Positions 11,387 to 22,348 of a DNA stretch of 64,000 nt are shown here, one piece after another. The position numbers and the translations under genes were made by a program. Within the stretch, counting starts at the first letter, position 1, and each line of letters starts with the position of its first letter. The stretch covers positions 1,612,001 to 1,676,000 of the forward strand of contig NC_031474.1 in assembly GCF_000006565.2 (NCBI RefSeq), read 5' to 3'. A model generated the notes under the pieces. The model was not told where the DNA came from. It worked only from the letters and a program-made list of their open reading frames with translations, and ran no database searches. Source of the DNA: Toxoplasma gondii ME49 (lineage: Eukaryota > Apicomplexa > Conoidasida > Eucoccidiorida > Sarcocystidae).

Positions 11387-14300
11387 CTAGTCGGCACCGT
11401 TGAAAAACCTCTGGGCTTGGTCCTTGAGGACTGCCACGATCATGTCGGCTGCGTTGCTTGCGCCATCCGTCTGCAGCTTCTGCGGCTTCGGCCTCTCTTT
11501 CGTCGCGCCTCTGCGTCTTTCTTCCCCTCGCTGATCGCGGCTCTCTTGCTGTCTCCTCTCTTCTGCTCCCCGCCGCCTGGTCTTCGCTGTCCTCTCCCGT
11601 TCTCCCCTCTCGTTCGCCTCTTCGCCGCAGCGCAGCGCCACTCTCCGAGGCCTGTGCCAGGACTGAAAGTCCGCCTTGGCTTCCTGCGCTGGCTGTTGTT
11701 CTCCGTCTCTCCACTCTTCCCTGCATCGCTTCACCGCCGCCTCGACTTCCCTCACCAGCAGAGCCTCCAGGCGCTGCTCGCAGTAACACAGACGCGTCGA
11801 GGCATTCTCCCGTGCTCTCGTAGAACTCGATTTCTTCTCTGCCATTCTCTCGCTCCCGTCTTCCATGGCCCCGATGCTCCGCGTCCACAACCCCCCCCGA
11901 CGACTTTGACGTTCCTCGCTTTCCCCTCGCGCAAAAGAGAGTCTCGTTTCGATGCTTCCCTGCGCAGTGGTCTCCCTTCGCCGACGCTGTGGCTGCTCGC
12001 CGTCTCCCTGTGCTTCTCCCTCTCCTCGCGCGGGGACTGCGTCATTTCTTCTCGTCGGAAATTCCCCGGCTTCCTCTTCTTCTCCGTGACTTGAATCACT
12101 CCGCAGGGAGGCCGCCTTCTCTGCATGCGCAAGCTGCTCGAGGGCGTCCAGGAGAGCAGGCGAAGCGACAGACGCGAGGCCTACAGAGGCGAGACGCGCT
12201 GAGATCGCAGGCTGGTCGAAGAAAAATGGAAAAACGAGCCAAGCTGGAGGGTGCTGACAGACAACAGTCTTTCCTTTGTTCTCGGCATCTTTAGCTTCTT
12301 TTGGCAAACGGTCGTCTGCCTCCTCTATCTCGTCTTCTGTAGTGTTCTCGTCGTCCTCGTGGCTGTCCTCGAGACCTTCCTCTGCAGAGTCCCTTCCACC
12401 TTCTTCTTCGCCTCCTTCGTCCTCTCCGCCATCATCGAGATCTTCCATTTCCGATTCATCTTGATCGCCTTCTTTCTCTTCTCCGACAGCATCGTCTAGG
12501 CCAGCTTCATCTGGAGTTTCTCCACGCTCATGGTCTTCTTCGCGCTCTTGCTGGCCTCTGTCTTCTCGGTCGCCTTGTGGCTCTCGCTTTGATTTCTCTT
12601 CTTGAGCTCGAGCGCTCTGGTGAACATTGCCTTCTCGCGCTGCTCTGCGGCGACGCGTTCTCAGCGAGAGGAGCAGAGGCGCGAAGGTGGCGGCTGCATA
12701 CAGTTGAAAAGCAAACACAAAACCTTGAAAATGAAAAGAACTCGCTCGGCACTCGGCATCTCCGAACAGCGTGTGTACTCAGCTTATGAGACTCGTGGGC
12801 GCGCCGCCTTCGCACGGCCTCTTCTGCGAGTCGCTGCCGACGCAGCATTCGCCAGAGCCAACGGCGGCTTACATGCAGACACACAGGCCAGGCGGCGAGA
12901 GGAAACCGTGAACGGCGCCGGCTTTTTCTGATGGGCCAGGCATTCTCTGAGACCGAAGAACGACCGCAGCGTTAACACCCACAGGGAAGAAGCACAGCAG
13001 GAGAGCAGAAGAGGACACAGACGACAGGCCGCAAAAGAGCAGGGAGCCGGAAAAGCAAGAACGCTTCGAAAAAAGGGGAATCCAGATCTACACCCTCGAT
13101 GATGGTGGCCGAGCTACACGACTGAGCTCCGAAGCGAAGTCTTTTTCGATTTACGCGTTCTCTGTGACATGTCCGAAACACTGAATGTCTGAGTAGGAAC
13201 GCTGCCGATCTATCCTGCACATTTTCACAACTTCAGCAGATCCGTTCTGCGTTCCTCCCGTCGTCCTCAGAAGAGGCATTCGGCACCTTTCATCGATTGT
13301 CTTCGTGGACTGGACACTGCAGGTCCCCAGTGGAAGCCGAGAGCATGGGTAATGTCCGCAAGAAACAGATTCCGCAAAAAAACAGCGATCTGCAAACTGA
13401 GCTCTCGGCGGCCAACGTACCTGCACCGGCGCTTCCGTGCGTGAGGAGACAGAGGACGCGCGCGTCCGCCAGTCCTGCGCGCGAAAGCAGAGCCCGCAAG
13501 TCCACCAGAGAACGCAGAAAAGCTACACGCCACCCCGGTGGCTCCGCCGCTCCCGAAGAAAAAGCAGATCGAGAAGAAGAAGCAGATCGAGAAGACGAAG
13601 CAGATCGAGAAGACGAAGCAGATCGAGAAGACGAAGAAGAGCGGGGAGGTTCCGATGAGTCAGGACGCGGCTCGAGAGGCGAGGAAACAGCTGACGAAGA
13701 GCGCGATGACGCGGGAGAAGACATCGCGTCGCGTGAGGGGCGGTCGAACGAGTTGGCGTCTCCTGGAGACAGACGCGCCGACCGGGCAGACTCGGGGAGT
13801 GTATGCGGTCGCGAGAAGGAAGGAAACGGAATGTGGAGAATAACGCTGGAGGCAGAGACACGCAGAGAAGGCGAGAGAAAAGGTGAAGAGGAAGGAGGCG
13901 CAAGACAAGCAACAGACCCCAGAGGGGCACAGCCTCACAGAGCACGAGTCGCCTGCTCGGTCTGGCGGATCTGGCAGCTTCTCTACACCCGTTGACGTCC
14001 TCGGGATCGGAAGTCGTGACGAGAAGCTCCATAACGGACAGTACTCAGGCGGAAACAGAGAGAGAAAGAAAACCGAGACGAAACTCAGACGAAGGGAATG
14101 CATAGGAAGGACCCGATTGACATAAGAAGGACGTGAGGAACAATAGAGCATCTGGACGCGCTTGCCAACTCACTCGTCACTCTTCTTCACCCTTCCGTGT
14201 GTTCACTACATTTACTTCTCCCTCGTTCGTTTCGCGTTCTTCGCTCCTCTCTCTCCCTCTCTTTTTTCTCGCTTTTTCTTCTTTCTCCCTCTCTCTTTTC

Positions 14301-17300
14301 TCGCTTTTTCTTCTTTCTCCCTCTCTCTTTTCTCGCTTTTTCTTCTTTCTCCCTCTCTCTTTTCTCGCTTTTTCCTCTCTCTTCCTGTCTCATGGTTCAG
14401 TACCGAGCATCGAGGGCGACTCCGACGCGCGCGAGGACGCGAATCAGCGTCTGCGGCGAAGGCAGAAGATTCATTTCCGACGCATGCAGAGACCCGAAAG
14501 AGACATAAATCAGTGGTTTCTTCTCCACGGTTTCGACTTCCTTCAAAGCCGGAGAGCAGCCTCCACGACTTCCGCCCTGCAGGAGTTTCGCGACGCTCCC
14601 CAGTGCGTCGGTCTCATCGCTGTGCGGGTGCTGTCTCGCATTTCCTCTCTCAATCTCCGCAACGTTCTCCACTTCTGAATGCGCGTTTTCTTTCGTCTTC
14701 TTCGTGTCTCGCTCCGACACACACCTCCCCGCTCCTGTCTCTCTGCGGCGGAAACGCTTCGCTTCTTCTCCTGTCGTCTCGCCTCTCGCCGTCGAGGCAT
14801 CTGCGCCGCTCGAGGGAGCGGACTCCCGACAGCGAGACGCAGCTTCGGGATGGCCGAAACGAAGCGCCCGGCGACGCGCACAAGCGGGGCTTCGTTCCAC
14901 TTTATCTCCAGGCCAGGTCTCCGCCGTTCGGCCTCCTGCAGGACTTCCTTCTCTGCGCTCTTTGCGCGCTTCTCGGTCTCTCTCTCGCTCCCGAAAACGT
15001 TCTGTTCGTCCGCGCTCTCTCTGGCCAGGTGGCGACGCGAGCAAGGCGCCTTCGTCGCCGTAGAAGGCGAGGGCGGTGGACCCGGGAGAGAGCGACAGAC
15101 AAGAGAAGAGAGCGAGACGCCTGTCTCTCCTCGGTCGCTGAGTCCGCGACGGTGCTTGCCGCCTCAAGTCACGGCAGAGGCTTCGCAGGTCGATCGCGTT
15201 TCTCCAGGGAGCGTCTGCAGCTCCGACCATACATGCAGAGGCTGGGAGAGACTTCGCAACTTCTGGGAAGAGCCAGGCATCAAGCAGAAAAACAACTGGG
15301 ACCGACAACGGCCGAAAAGGAACGAACGAAGACGACGAAGAAGATGATGAAGACGACGAAGAAGATGATGAAGAAGGTGGCGAAGAAGAGGAAGAAGATG
15401 GTAAAGAAGAGGAACGAGACGACGTCGATTCCATCGGCGAAGCTGGCAGTGGGCAAGGCGACGGCGACGTCGCAGGATGACAGTCGTTTGGAGGATCGAA
15501 GAGCGAGGCGGGAAGCGAGAGAAACGTTTCTCTGAACTCTCCATGGTCGGCTAGACAGAGGCGCCACTGCCAGAGCCTGAAAAATGTCCAGGGAGAACAG
15601 AGAGTGGATGCACTCACATGAAGTCTGGAGGGCGACAGCGAAGCGAACAGCGAGGGCCTGCGTCTCTTCCTAAGTGTCTGTATGGATCCCCCGAGACTCG
15701 CAGCACCGCGCGACGACGTGGAATTAGACCGAAACTGTCTCCTGTCTGTCACAAGATAGTAGAGCAAATGCCATAGCGTTTACCGCAGATCCTCGAAGCT
15801 GATCGGCGACGGTCGAGCTCCACCGACCCTGTCGACAGCCCACTGCAGGAGGGAGGGTGTCTCTCCTCGTCGTCTCTTCTGCCGCTCTTCCCCCAAGTCC
15901 GCCGCCTCTTCCTGCAGAGCTTCGAGGATCCCAGGCGGCGGCGCGCGCAGCGCCAAACGCGGGGACGGCACGAGCAGAAGGCAACGCAAGCGCGCCTTCT
16001 CTGCCGCATGCAGCCACACTGCGCCAAAGGGGCTGCAGACGCAGAGCGCAAACGGAGCGGACGTCGCAGGAGAATAGGCCGAAGAGAGAGAAGCAGGACG
16101 AGGCGAAGAAGACTGAAGAGGAGACAGCTGCGGAGAAGAACGCGAAGGAGGAGTGCCGCGGTCCGAGACCGTCGCGGCGCAGGGCGGAGACGCAGACTCC
16201 GCAGAGGTGGGCAAAGAACGCGCAGCCAAGACAGACCCACAGAGAACAGTCAGGAGAGGCTCCAGCTCTCCTGGGTGGAAGAGCGCGGCTGCAGAGGCGC
16301 GAAGCGGAGGCGAAGGCAGCGAGACAAAGGAGAAGCGAACTCTGGAGGCAGCCGAGAGAACCGAGGAAGACAGAGTCAACGGAGGGCTCTGTCGCGAGGA
16401 CGCTAACGCCGACAGCAGACGGACGAGGTCTTCGCCTCCCGCAAGACGCCTTTGGTAAGCCTCCTCTGCAGATATGCACTCGAACGCACACAGTGGCGAA
16501 GACGCCGAACAACAGCTCGACGAAGCGCGAAAAGAAGATGCGGGAAAAGACGAAGAAGAAGGAAATGGAGAAGAGTAGACAGGAGATGTGGGCGAGAAAG
16601 CCTCGATGAGCGGTTTGATCCAACACTGGTGTGTGGCGAAGATGATTTCGAGAATGACTGTTGGGAAGCCCTGTTCGCCGTCACTTTGTCTCTCCCTCGT
16701 TCTCCTCAGATGATGCGCTTCTTCTCCCTCGGTGTTTCGTCGCCTCTCCCATGCTCTCTGCTCTTCTTCTCTCCGTTTTCTCTTCATTTCTTCCTCCGTT
16801 ATTTCCTTCTGTGCATGTCCCTCCTCCTCTTCACCTCCTTTCGCCTTCTGTGTTTTCTTCTCGCTCTCGGTGCTTTCCCTAGCACAGCTGCCTTCTGTTC
16901 CCGCCAGAAGCCTTCGTCCTTGCGAGCTTCGCCCTGCTCGCTTGTCCCCTTCCTCTCCATGTTCTTTCTTTCCTTTCTGCTCTCTCGACTGCGGCTTGTC
17001 GACTTCTCTGTGTCTCTCGCTCTCCTCGAGCGTCCTCACGTCGCCGCGCGTCTTCTCGGCGTTGACAGCGCCCTCTCTGCTGCCCCCATTTTCTTCGGCG
17101 TCTTCTCTCGCCGCGTCTGCGGGAGTGACCAGCTCGCGAGCGCCAGGCCGGTCTGCGGATTCTGGACACCGCCGCTTTCCTTTTCGGCTTCCTCGTTCTC
17201 CGTGCGACGCAGGGAGCGCGGCCCGAACGCCCGCGTCGAAGAGGTGCAAAGCCACCGAAAAAAGCGGAAGGACGTCTCCCCAGGTCCCCAGAGCGATGAA

Positions 17301-17342
17301 GAGGACAGAGCCTCCCCAAAGGGAGACGCGAGCTGTCTCCAT
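11387..17342 (-). CDS. GT1-type glycosyltransferase with giant insertions
   Basis: Exons, in transcript order, are 17342-15784, 15576-14404, a short exon within about 14024-13940, 13762-13421 and 12693-11387 (TAG); total near 1,490 aa. The N-terminus carries VLFIALGTWGDVLPLFSVAL, the N-terminal Rossmann signature of GT1/GT28 enzymes (GTRGDVQP type). Exon 2 ends with LIYVSFGSLHASE, exon 4 has VLCLLTHGSAGA (the HHGGAGT nucleotide-sugar loop) and exon 5 has FPFFFDQPAISARLASVGLA (the GDQ acceptor motif). These four motifs fall in the canonical order across four exons, which is strong evidence for one gene. They are separated by Lys/Glu, poly-Ser and Asp/Glu-rich insertions. ATG 17340-17342 is the first ATG after an in-frame stop. 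A sterol or lipid glucosyltransferase role is inferred from the family only. The third exon is uncertain: the frame reading LVTTSDPEDVNG fits downstream but not the upstream phase. Confidence 0.8.
13565..13636. repeat. 18-bp coding repeat, 4 copies
   Basis: Four tandem copies of cagatcgagaagacgaag (the first with aag for acg) lie in exon 4 of the - strand glycosyltransferase and encode an Arg-Ser-Ala-Ser-Ser-Ser hexapeptide repeat just before the catalytic loop exon ends. Confidence 0.9.
14252..14374. repeat. 32-bp pyrimidine minisatellite in intron
   Basis: About four tandem 32-bp units (tctccctctctcttttctcg followed by ctttttcttctt) lie directly downstream of the donor at 14403, in the intron of the - strand glycosyltransferase. 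On the transcript strand the tract is purine-only, opposite to the usual pyrimidine bias of introns here. Confidence 0.9.
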
Positions 17343-19850
17343 TTTTCCGCGCGCAGAGAGACGGGGGCTTGCGGGTGCATGCCGAAGTTGAGGCCCCCAG
17401 GCGTCTCCCAGCCGTGATGGAGGAGTGCAGAGATTTACGACCGAGACCGGCTGTCCAGTCGACGCGCTCTCCAAAAATAATCTGCGGCTGCGAGAGACCT
17501 ACGCGCGCCTGTGCGCGCCGACGCATCCACGCGCCTTTCTTCTGCGCGGCGCTTCTGGACGGCGCCGAGAGATTCCGACGGAGACAACAAGACTCAGAGA
17601 ATCAAAATGGCAGCGGCGAGAACCAGAAAGACATCGACAAGGAGAGACCGACGAAGAGAGCGAGGTCCACTAGGTGAGAAAGAGCTCCAGAAAGAGAGAG
17701 TCGCAGAAAGGGAGACGCGCAGAAGGTCGACAACACGCACTCCTCGCACAGATCGCAAGGTGCGAAGTGAAGCGCGGCGCTGCATGATGGAGCATGCGTT
17801 TTTCAATCGCGCTGGACAGGGAAGAGCGCAGACGCGGCAGCAGAAAGAGGCAGAGGCGAGAAGAAGGAAACCTGCGAGAAGACGAGTCGCGAGAAGCGCG
17901 AGAAAGGACGGAGAAATACGAGGAAGCCAAGGACTCGCCAGAAGCTGGGAGGATACGCGGTGGCCGACCTCGCGGCGAAGAATCAAGGATTGCTCGAGAA
18001 CTCCAGAAGAAGGAAGCAACAGCAACAACGTAGGACGGAGACAGAAGAGAAGCACGAAGAAAGAAATGTGGAAATCCGTAGCTCGACGTGTGGTCTGGGG
18101 CGCGCGGCCGCGTGTATCGCCGGAATCTTCGCTGTCTCCGTTGTCTCTTTTTCTCCTTTTTTGTATGAGGGAAGAAAGGTTTTTTCGAAGAATCAGCTTT
18201 GGCGAGTAGAGAGGGGAGATTTCCTGTTGCTTCGCAGAATCAAGACGTTTTTTCATCAGAAAGGGAAGCAAATTTCCATCCCCAAGATTCGATTTTCCTC
18301 GACCCCCAGGTGACCCGCATGGGGCGCAGCGCGTCGATGCTGCTCAACAGCTTTTTTCGAAACAGAGATAATGAAATGAGTCTTGTGCGTGCGTACTTGC
18401 CTTTCGACTCCTCATTTCCTGTGAAGGAGGCCATTTTTTGCAGCTGGTGCCGCCACACTGTCAGGTCCGCCTTTTCACACGGCGTTTCTCAAACACTCTT
18501 TGAAATCGAAGTACCTCGGAACCTTTGAAAACGCGGATATCCTTTCAACCTACTGGTGCGCGTTGGCAAGGCTCAGATGAAAACGCAAAGACGGAGCACT
18601 GCTTGCGAGTTGAATAGGAGTTTCGTACTGCTGTCTGTCTGCAGGTCTGAGTTTTTTTGTGAACGTTTCTCCGTCCTTCCTGAGCAGACCCGTCGAAGAA
18701 GCTAAATGGCACACTGAAAAAATCGAGGTTCGCACGGTGCCGTCGAGCCGAACGCGCCGGTTCCGCATCAGTTGAGAGTGTCATGCGTCGAGAACGTGTG
18801 AAGAGCCAGCATGTGTAGGGAAAAGACTGCCGAGACAGAACTCCTGAAAGGTGCAGTTTCCTCAGAGAGGGGAGCTCAGGCCTTCTGGAGAAAGGAAGAT
18901 ACCAAGCACAGAAGAAAACAGAACGATGGCGGCGCAAACCGTCTGATCGCACGAGGATACACGCGTCCTCTACACAGCGGACCTGCGTATATGCACAGAG
19001 ACGCAGTGCCTGTTCAAACCAGGGAGTACTTTGTACACGAACAGAAGGCTCCTCAAAAGACACATATCTCTTCACCAACGCGCGGATATTTATACATTTG
19101 TAGTTCTGTCTTCACGCGGATGTTCACAGACAGACAGACAGAGCGGTGGCATCAAACGTTGATGGTCGTGTGTTTCATGTTTTCTGTGTAGAGTTCCGCC
19201 CAAGTCCACCAACGAGGAAGCTCCAGCATGTGGCGATTCGAGAGAGCGAAGCGGACTGCGATAAGGACCCTTTTGTGAATGCTGTCAAGCTGTGTCTGTC
19301 AGCGGTGCTTCCTAGACATGAAAAAACGCAGAAAAAGCAAAAGATGCGCTTTCCTAAATCTGTGGACCCCCCGCTCTCGCCGGTGAAGCTCGGACTCTGC
19401 AAGACGGTTTTTCGGCCATCTTGGAGCGTGCGTATGCAGTGCGAAGGCGAGAGAGGATTTTCCGGCACAGAGAAGGGCAAACCGTTTTTAGAAAGAGGCG
19501 TTTTTTACTCCGACCGTCACGACCCAGACAAGCAGCGCGTGGGCTTCTCTGACTGAGAAGGCCGACGCCCCAACGGAGTTGTGTTCACTTTCTTGAGAGT
19601 TCTCCGGAAAAAAAGCCATATGAGGCTCTCGTGCGAGGCCCATACGGAGAGGGCGGAGCTTTCGGAATGGGAGGGATCAAATCTGACAGTTGTCTGACGA
19701 GGAATAGGAAATGGAAAGAAGAACTGATCCAGCCATCCAAGAGGGGCGTTGCGAGCTCTGCGTTCAGCTTGCTAGGCAAGGCGACTGCTCTAAAGTGCCT
19801 TTTCGGGTCTCTTGACACAGACGAAAGTTTTCTTTCTTGGCAGAAACTAA
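17343..19850. other. Upstream region of the glycosyltransferase, unresolved
   Basis: 17420-18270 is strongly purine-rich on the + strand and pyrimidine-rich on the - strand, as expected for 5' UTR or a 5' UTR intron of the - strand glycosyltransferase. Open frames on both strands are Arg/Lys- or Leu/Ser-biased products of that composition. 18.3-19.85 kb has several short + strand frames without motifs, which may include upstream exons of the putative gene ending at 20127. Confidence 0.45.
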
Positions 19851-20127
19851 AATCAAACTCGAAGGCATCGTGCTGAAGGTCACACGCGACTCTGTCCCAG
19901 AAGATTCTTCCTCGCGGAGACGCCGGTCCCAGCAGACGAGGAAAAGTCGCAGAGCTCGAGAGGGCTGGGCAGGAGGCAGAAAGCCAGAAAGCGAGAGTGC
20001 AGACGCACGCCTCCACGAAACGAGGCGCAGCAGAAAACGAAGGAGGAAGTCGGAGGGAGCGAAACGGGACTCAGACGAATCCGACTCGACAGACGCGACC
20101 GACGGAACGAGCAAACGCGAAAGTTGA
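19851..20127 (+). CDS. Possible last exon of a small basic protein
   Basis: A good acceptor (pyrimidine tract then ttcttggcag) opens a frame reading TKIKLEGIVLKVTRDSV, then an Arg/Lys/Ser-rich tail ending DATDGTSKRES and a TGA stop. The exon starts with two bases of a split codon, so an upstream exon ending in phase 1 is required. One candidate is ATG 18811 with a GTGCAG donor, which gives about 105 aa in total, but that donor is weak. The tail looks nuclear and disordered. Confidence 0.3.
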
Positions 20128-21785
20128 GAAGACGCGAGACAGGAAAGAAAGGAGAGATGGTGACAGGAGACGACAAAAGCGAGAAGAATTGAGTACGGAA
20201 AGACGAGAAGACGAAACAGCTCCGAAACGAGCATAGAGAAAGAGAGAAAACGGGCACCTCAAACGGACAAAGATGGAAATCACAATTTAACAAGACAACC
20301 GAAGAAACTCCACAAGAAAGCAAGCGATCCGAGGTGGCAGACATGCCAGCCACACGACACACAGTGCGGTGCGGCCATCTCTGCCTCCCGCGTTCTGTAC
20401 ACCGTAAACCTCAAACCTTCTTCAACTTCTCCGCGCTGGTCTCTCGCCGCGTCTGTCGCGCGTCACCTCTGGAGGTTTCCCCGCGTCCTCCTCCAGGCAC
20501 CGTGTGACGACTGTCGGGCAACATGCTTCCGAGGAATATAAACTACGTTTCCTCTGAATATAGACTACGTTTCCTCTGGGAGTCCCCGTCGTTTCCATCG
20601 TTTCGACAAACGGCAGTCGAGTGGGGAGGCTTCAGCGCAGCAGTCTTCGCAAACTGCCTTCTCCCCTCCCTCGCGCTTTTCACCTCCCGCGTAGTTGTCA
20701 GCCGATTTCTTTGCTCGCGCCTATCTTCACCGCGGTAGTTCCCTGCTCTCCACCACGACTCGCGGGTGCTCTGCCCTTCGCATCGCCTCCGTGTCAACTT
20801 GAATTACTTCGCTAGAAAAACGAACGCGCAAACAGAAGAAACACAGGGGCGCATGTTCCCTTCTCCACCTTCTAAACAGACCAAGGAAGGAAACGCACAC
20901 ACAACGTACCGTCGAACTGGCAGTCTTCGTGTAAACATGCCTGCAGGTGCAAGTGGACAGAACCAGTGCGTTTAACTCGGAGAAGCGCTTCCTCGGAAAA
21001 AGCTTGGAAGTCCTGCCGTCTCGGAGATAAGCTGACGAGCCTCTCCCAGGACGATGAACTTGACTAAAGTCGCGTGTATGAAGAATCCATTTCTCTCGCA
21101 GCAGGCGTCTCTGCGCATGAGTGACGAATCCTGTTTTTTCAAAGTGCATGCACGCCGTTCCGGTTCAAGCAACGGCACCTACAGGCCATGTTTCGTTTCT
21201 CTCGCGAGTGCAACGAAAACAGCTGGGGCCGTAACAAGGTATCGTGAGAGAAAGGGATCTTTTCCAGAGAACCACAGAAAACCTGCAGACCTCCAACCAG
21301 CCTTGTGTGGCGCCTTTCAAGGCGACCATCGAATTCGTTGTTCCTCTGAACGAGTTGATCCTCACTTTGAAATGCCGACGTGGAAGAACTCATGCGCCTC
21401 GTCTCCGTCCGCGTCGACAAACAGCGGTGGCCCAATGTGCTTCAGCCCCTATAAGAAAAAAGTGAACTCGCTCACAGGTCAACAGAAAAATCCTTGTCCA
21501 CGCTCAGAAGAAAATGCCCATTTCACCTTGGAAGAAGCTCTCACAATATCTTTCACTACGTTTTCTTGCAGTCACTGAAAAAATACACTGTTGACTACCT
21601 TGCTACTCAACGTCCATCCCCTCCCTCTCGCTCCACTCCCCCGTGCTCGTTCCAACGCTGGCGTCACCACCGAAACCCACAAGTGTGAGCGTAAATATAT
21701 ACGTATGCAGACATGTTTATGCATGTATACACACATGATGAACATCTACACATATATGCATATATACGCATATGCGTGTGTTGAC

Positions 21786-21801
21786 ATATATATATATATA
21801 T

Positions 21802-21833
<32 letters not shown>
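21786..21833. repeat. Compound TA microsatellite
   Basis: TA runs flanking two AAATA interruptions, within a longer ACATATACGCATATG-like degenerate tract (21720-21860). Confidence 0.85.
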
Positions 21834-22185
21834 GCATGTGTATATGCATTTGCATATATTGATCACCAAATGTGAATGTGATATACTTGGGAGTTTGTGA
21901 AGCATATCCATGTCGAAAAATGAATCATACTTCTGCCAATCTCGATATGCACGCCACTCCATTTGCTATCAACGACATGCGGTCAAGCCAAGAAGACGTT
22001 TTTCAGCGTCGCTTCATCGCGACAGCCAGTGACGTGTTACGTATTTCTAAGGCCCGCATATTCTTTTTCTTCAGCGAAAAAGCCTTCATTTGTAGCGCCG
22101 CTCTTTGAATCTTGGTCGTGACCCTCTATTTAGAGAATTCTGCACGTACTGCATGAGACTCGGTTTTTAAGAAATGTCCTTTGTA

Positions 22186-22202
22186 CATATATATATATAT
22201 AT
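22186..22202. repeat. TA microsatellite
   Basis: About eight AT units, 150 bp downstream of the - strand membrane-protein gene stop. Confidence 0.85.
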
Positions 22203-22348
22203 TGATGTATTTTTTCGTAAACGGCGGAAAAGACAATAAATGCTTCCTTCTTGCTGTACACCACTCCATTACACTGCGTTTTTTTGAAACAGCTTGAAGC
22301 GTTGTAGTTTTTCCACCTGCCTTCACTTTACTGGAACCGCCATTCATT

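Larger units (their letters stand above)
20128..22348. other. Convergent intergenic DNA, no gene seen
   Basis: This 2.2 kb stretch lies between the + strand frame ending at 20127 and the - strand membrane-protein gene. Only short frames without motifs occur, and the AT content rises toward the right. It holds TA microsatellites near 21786 and 22186. Confidence 0.6.

Noticed and set aside
15331..15420. GAAGAAGATGATGAAGACG tract as an acidic + strand coding repeat
   Set aside because: It lies in exon 2 of the - strand glycosyltransferase, where it encodes poly-Ser in frame between conserved motifs.
17511..18271. Long frames on both strands upstream of the glycosyltransferase
   Set aside because: Strand-biased purine/pyrimidine composition suppresses stops on both strands; the products are Arg/Lys- or Leu/Ser-only.
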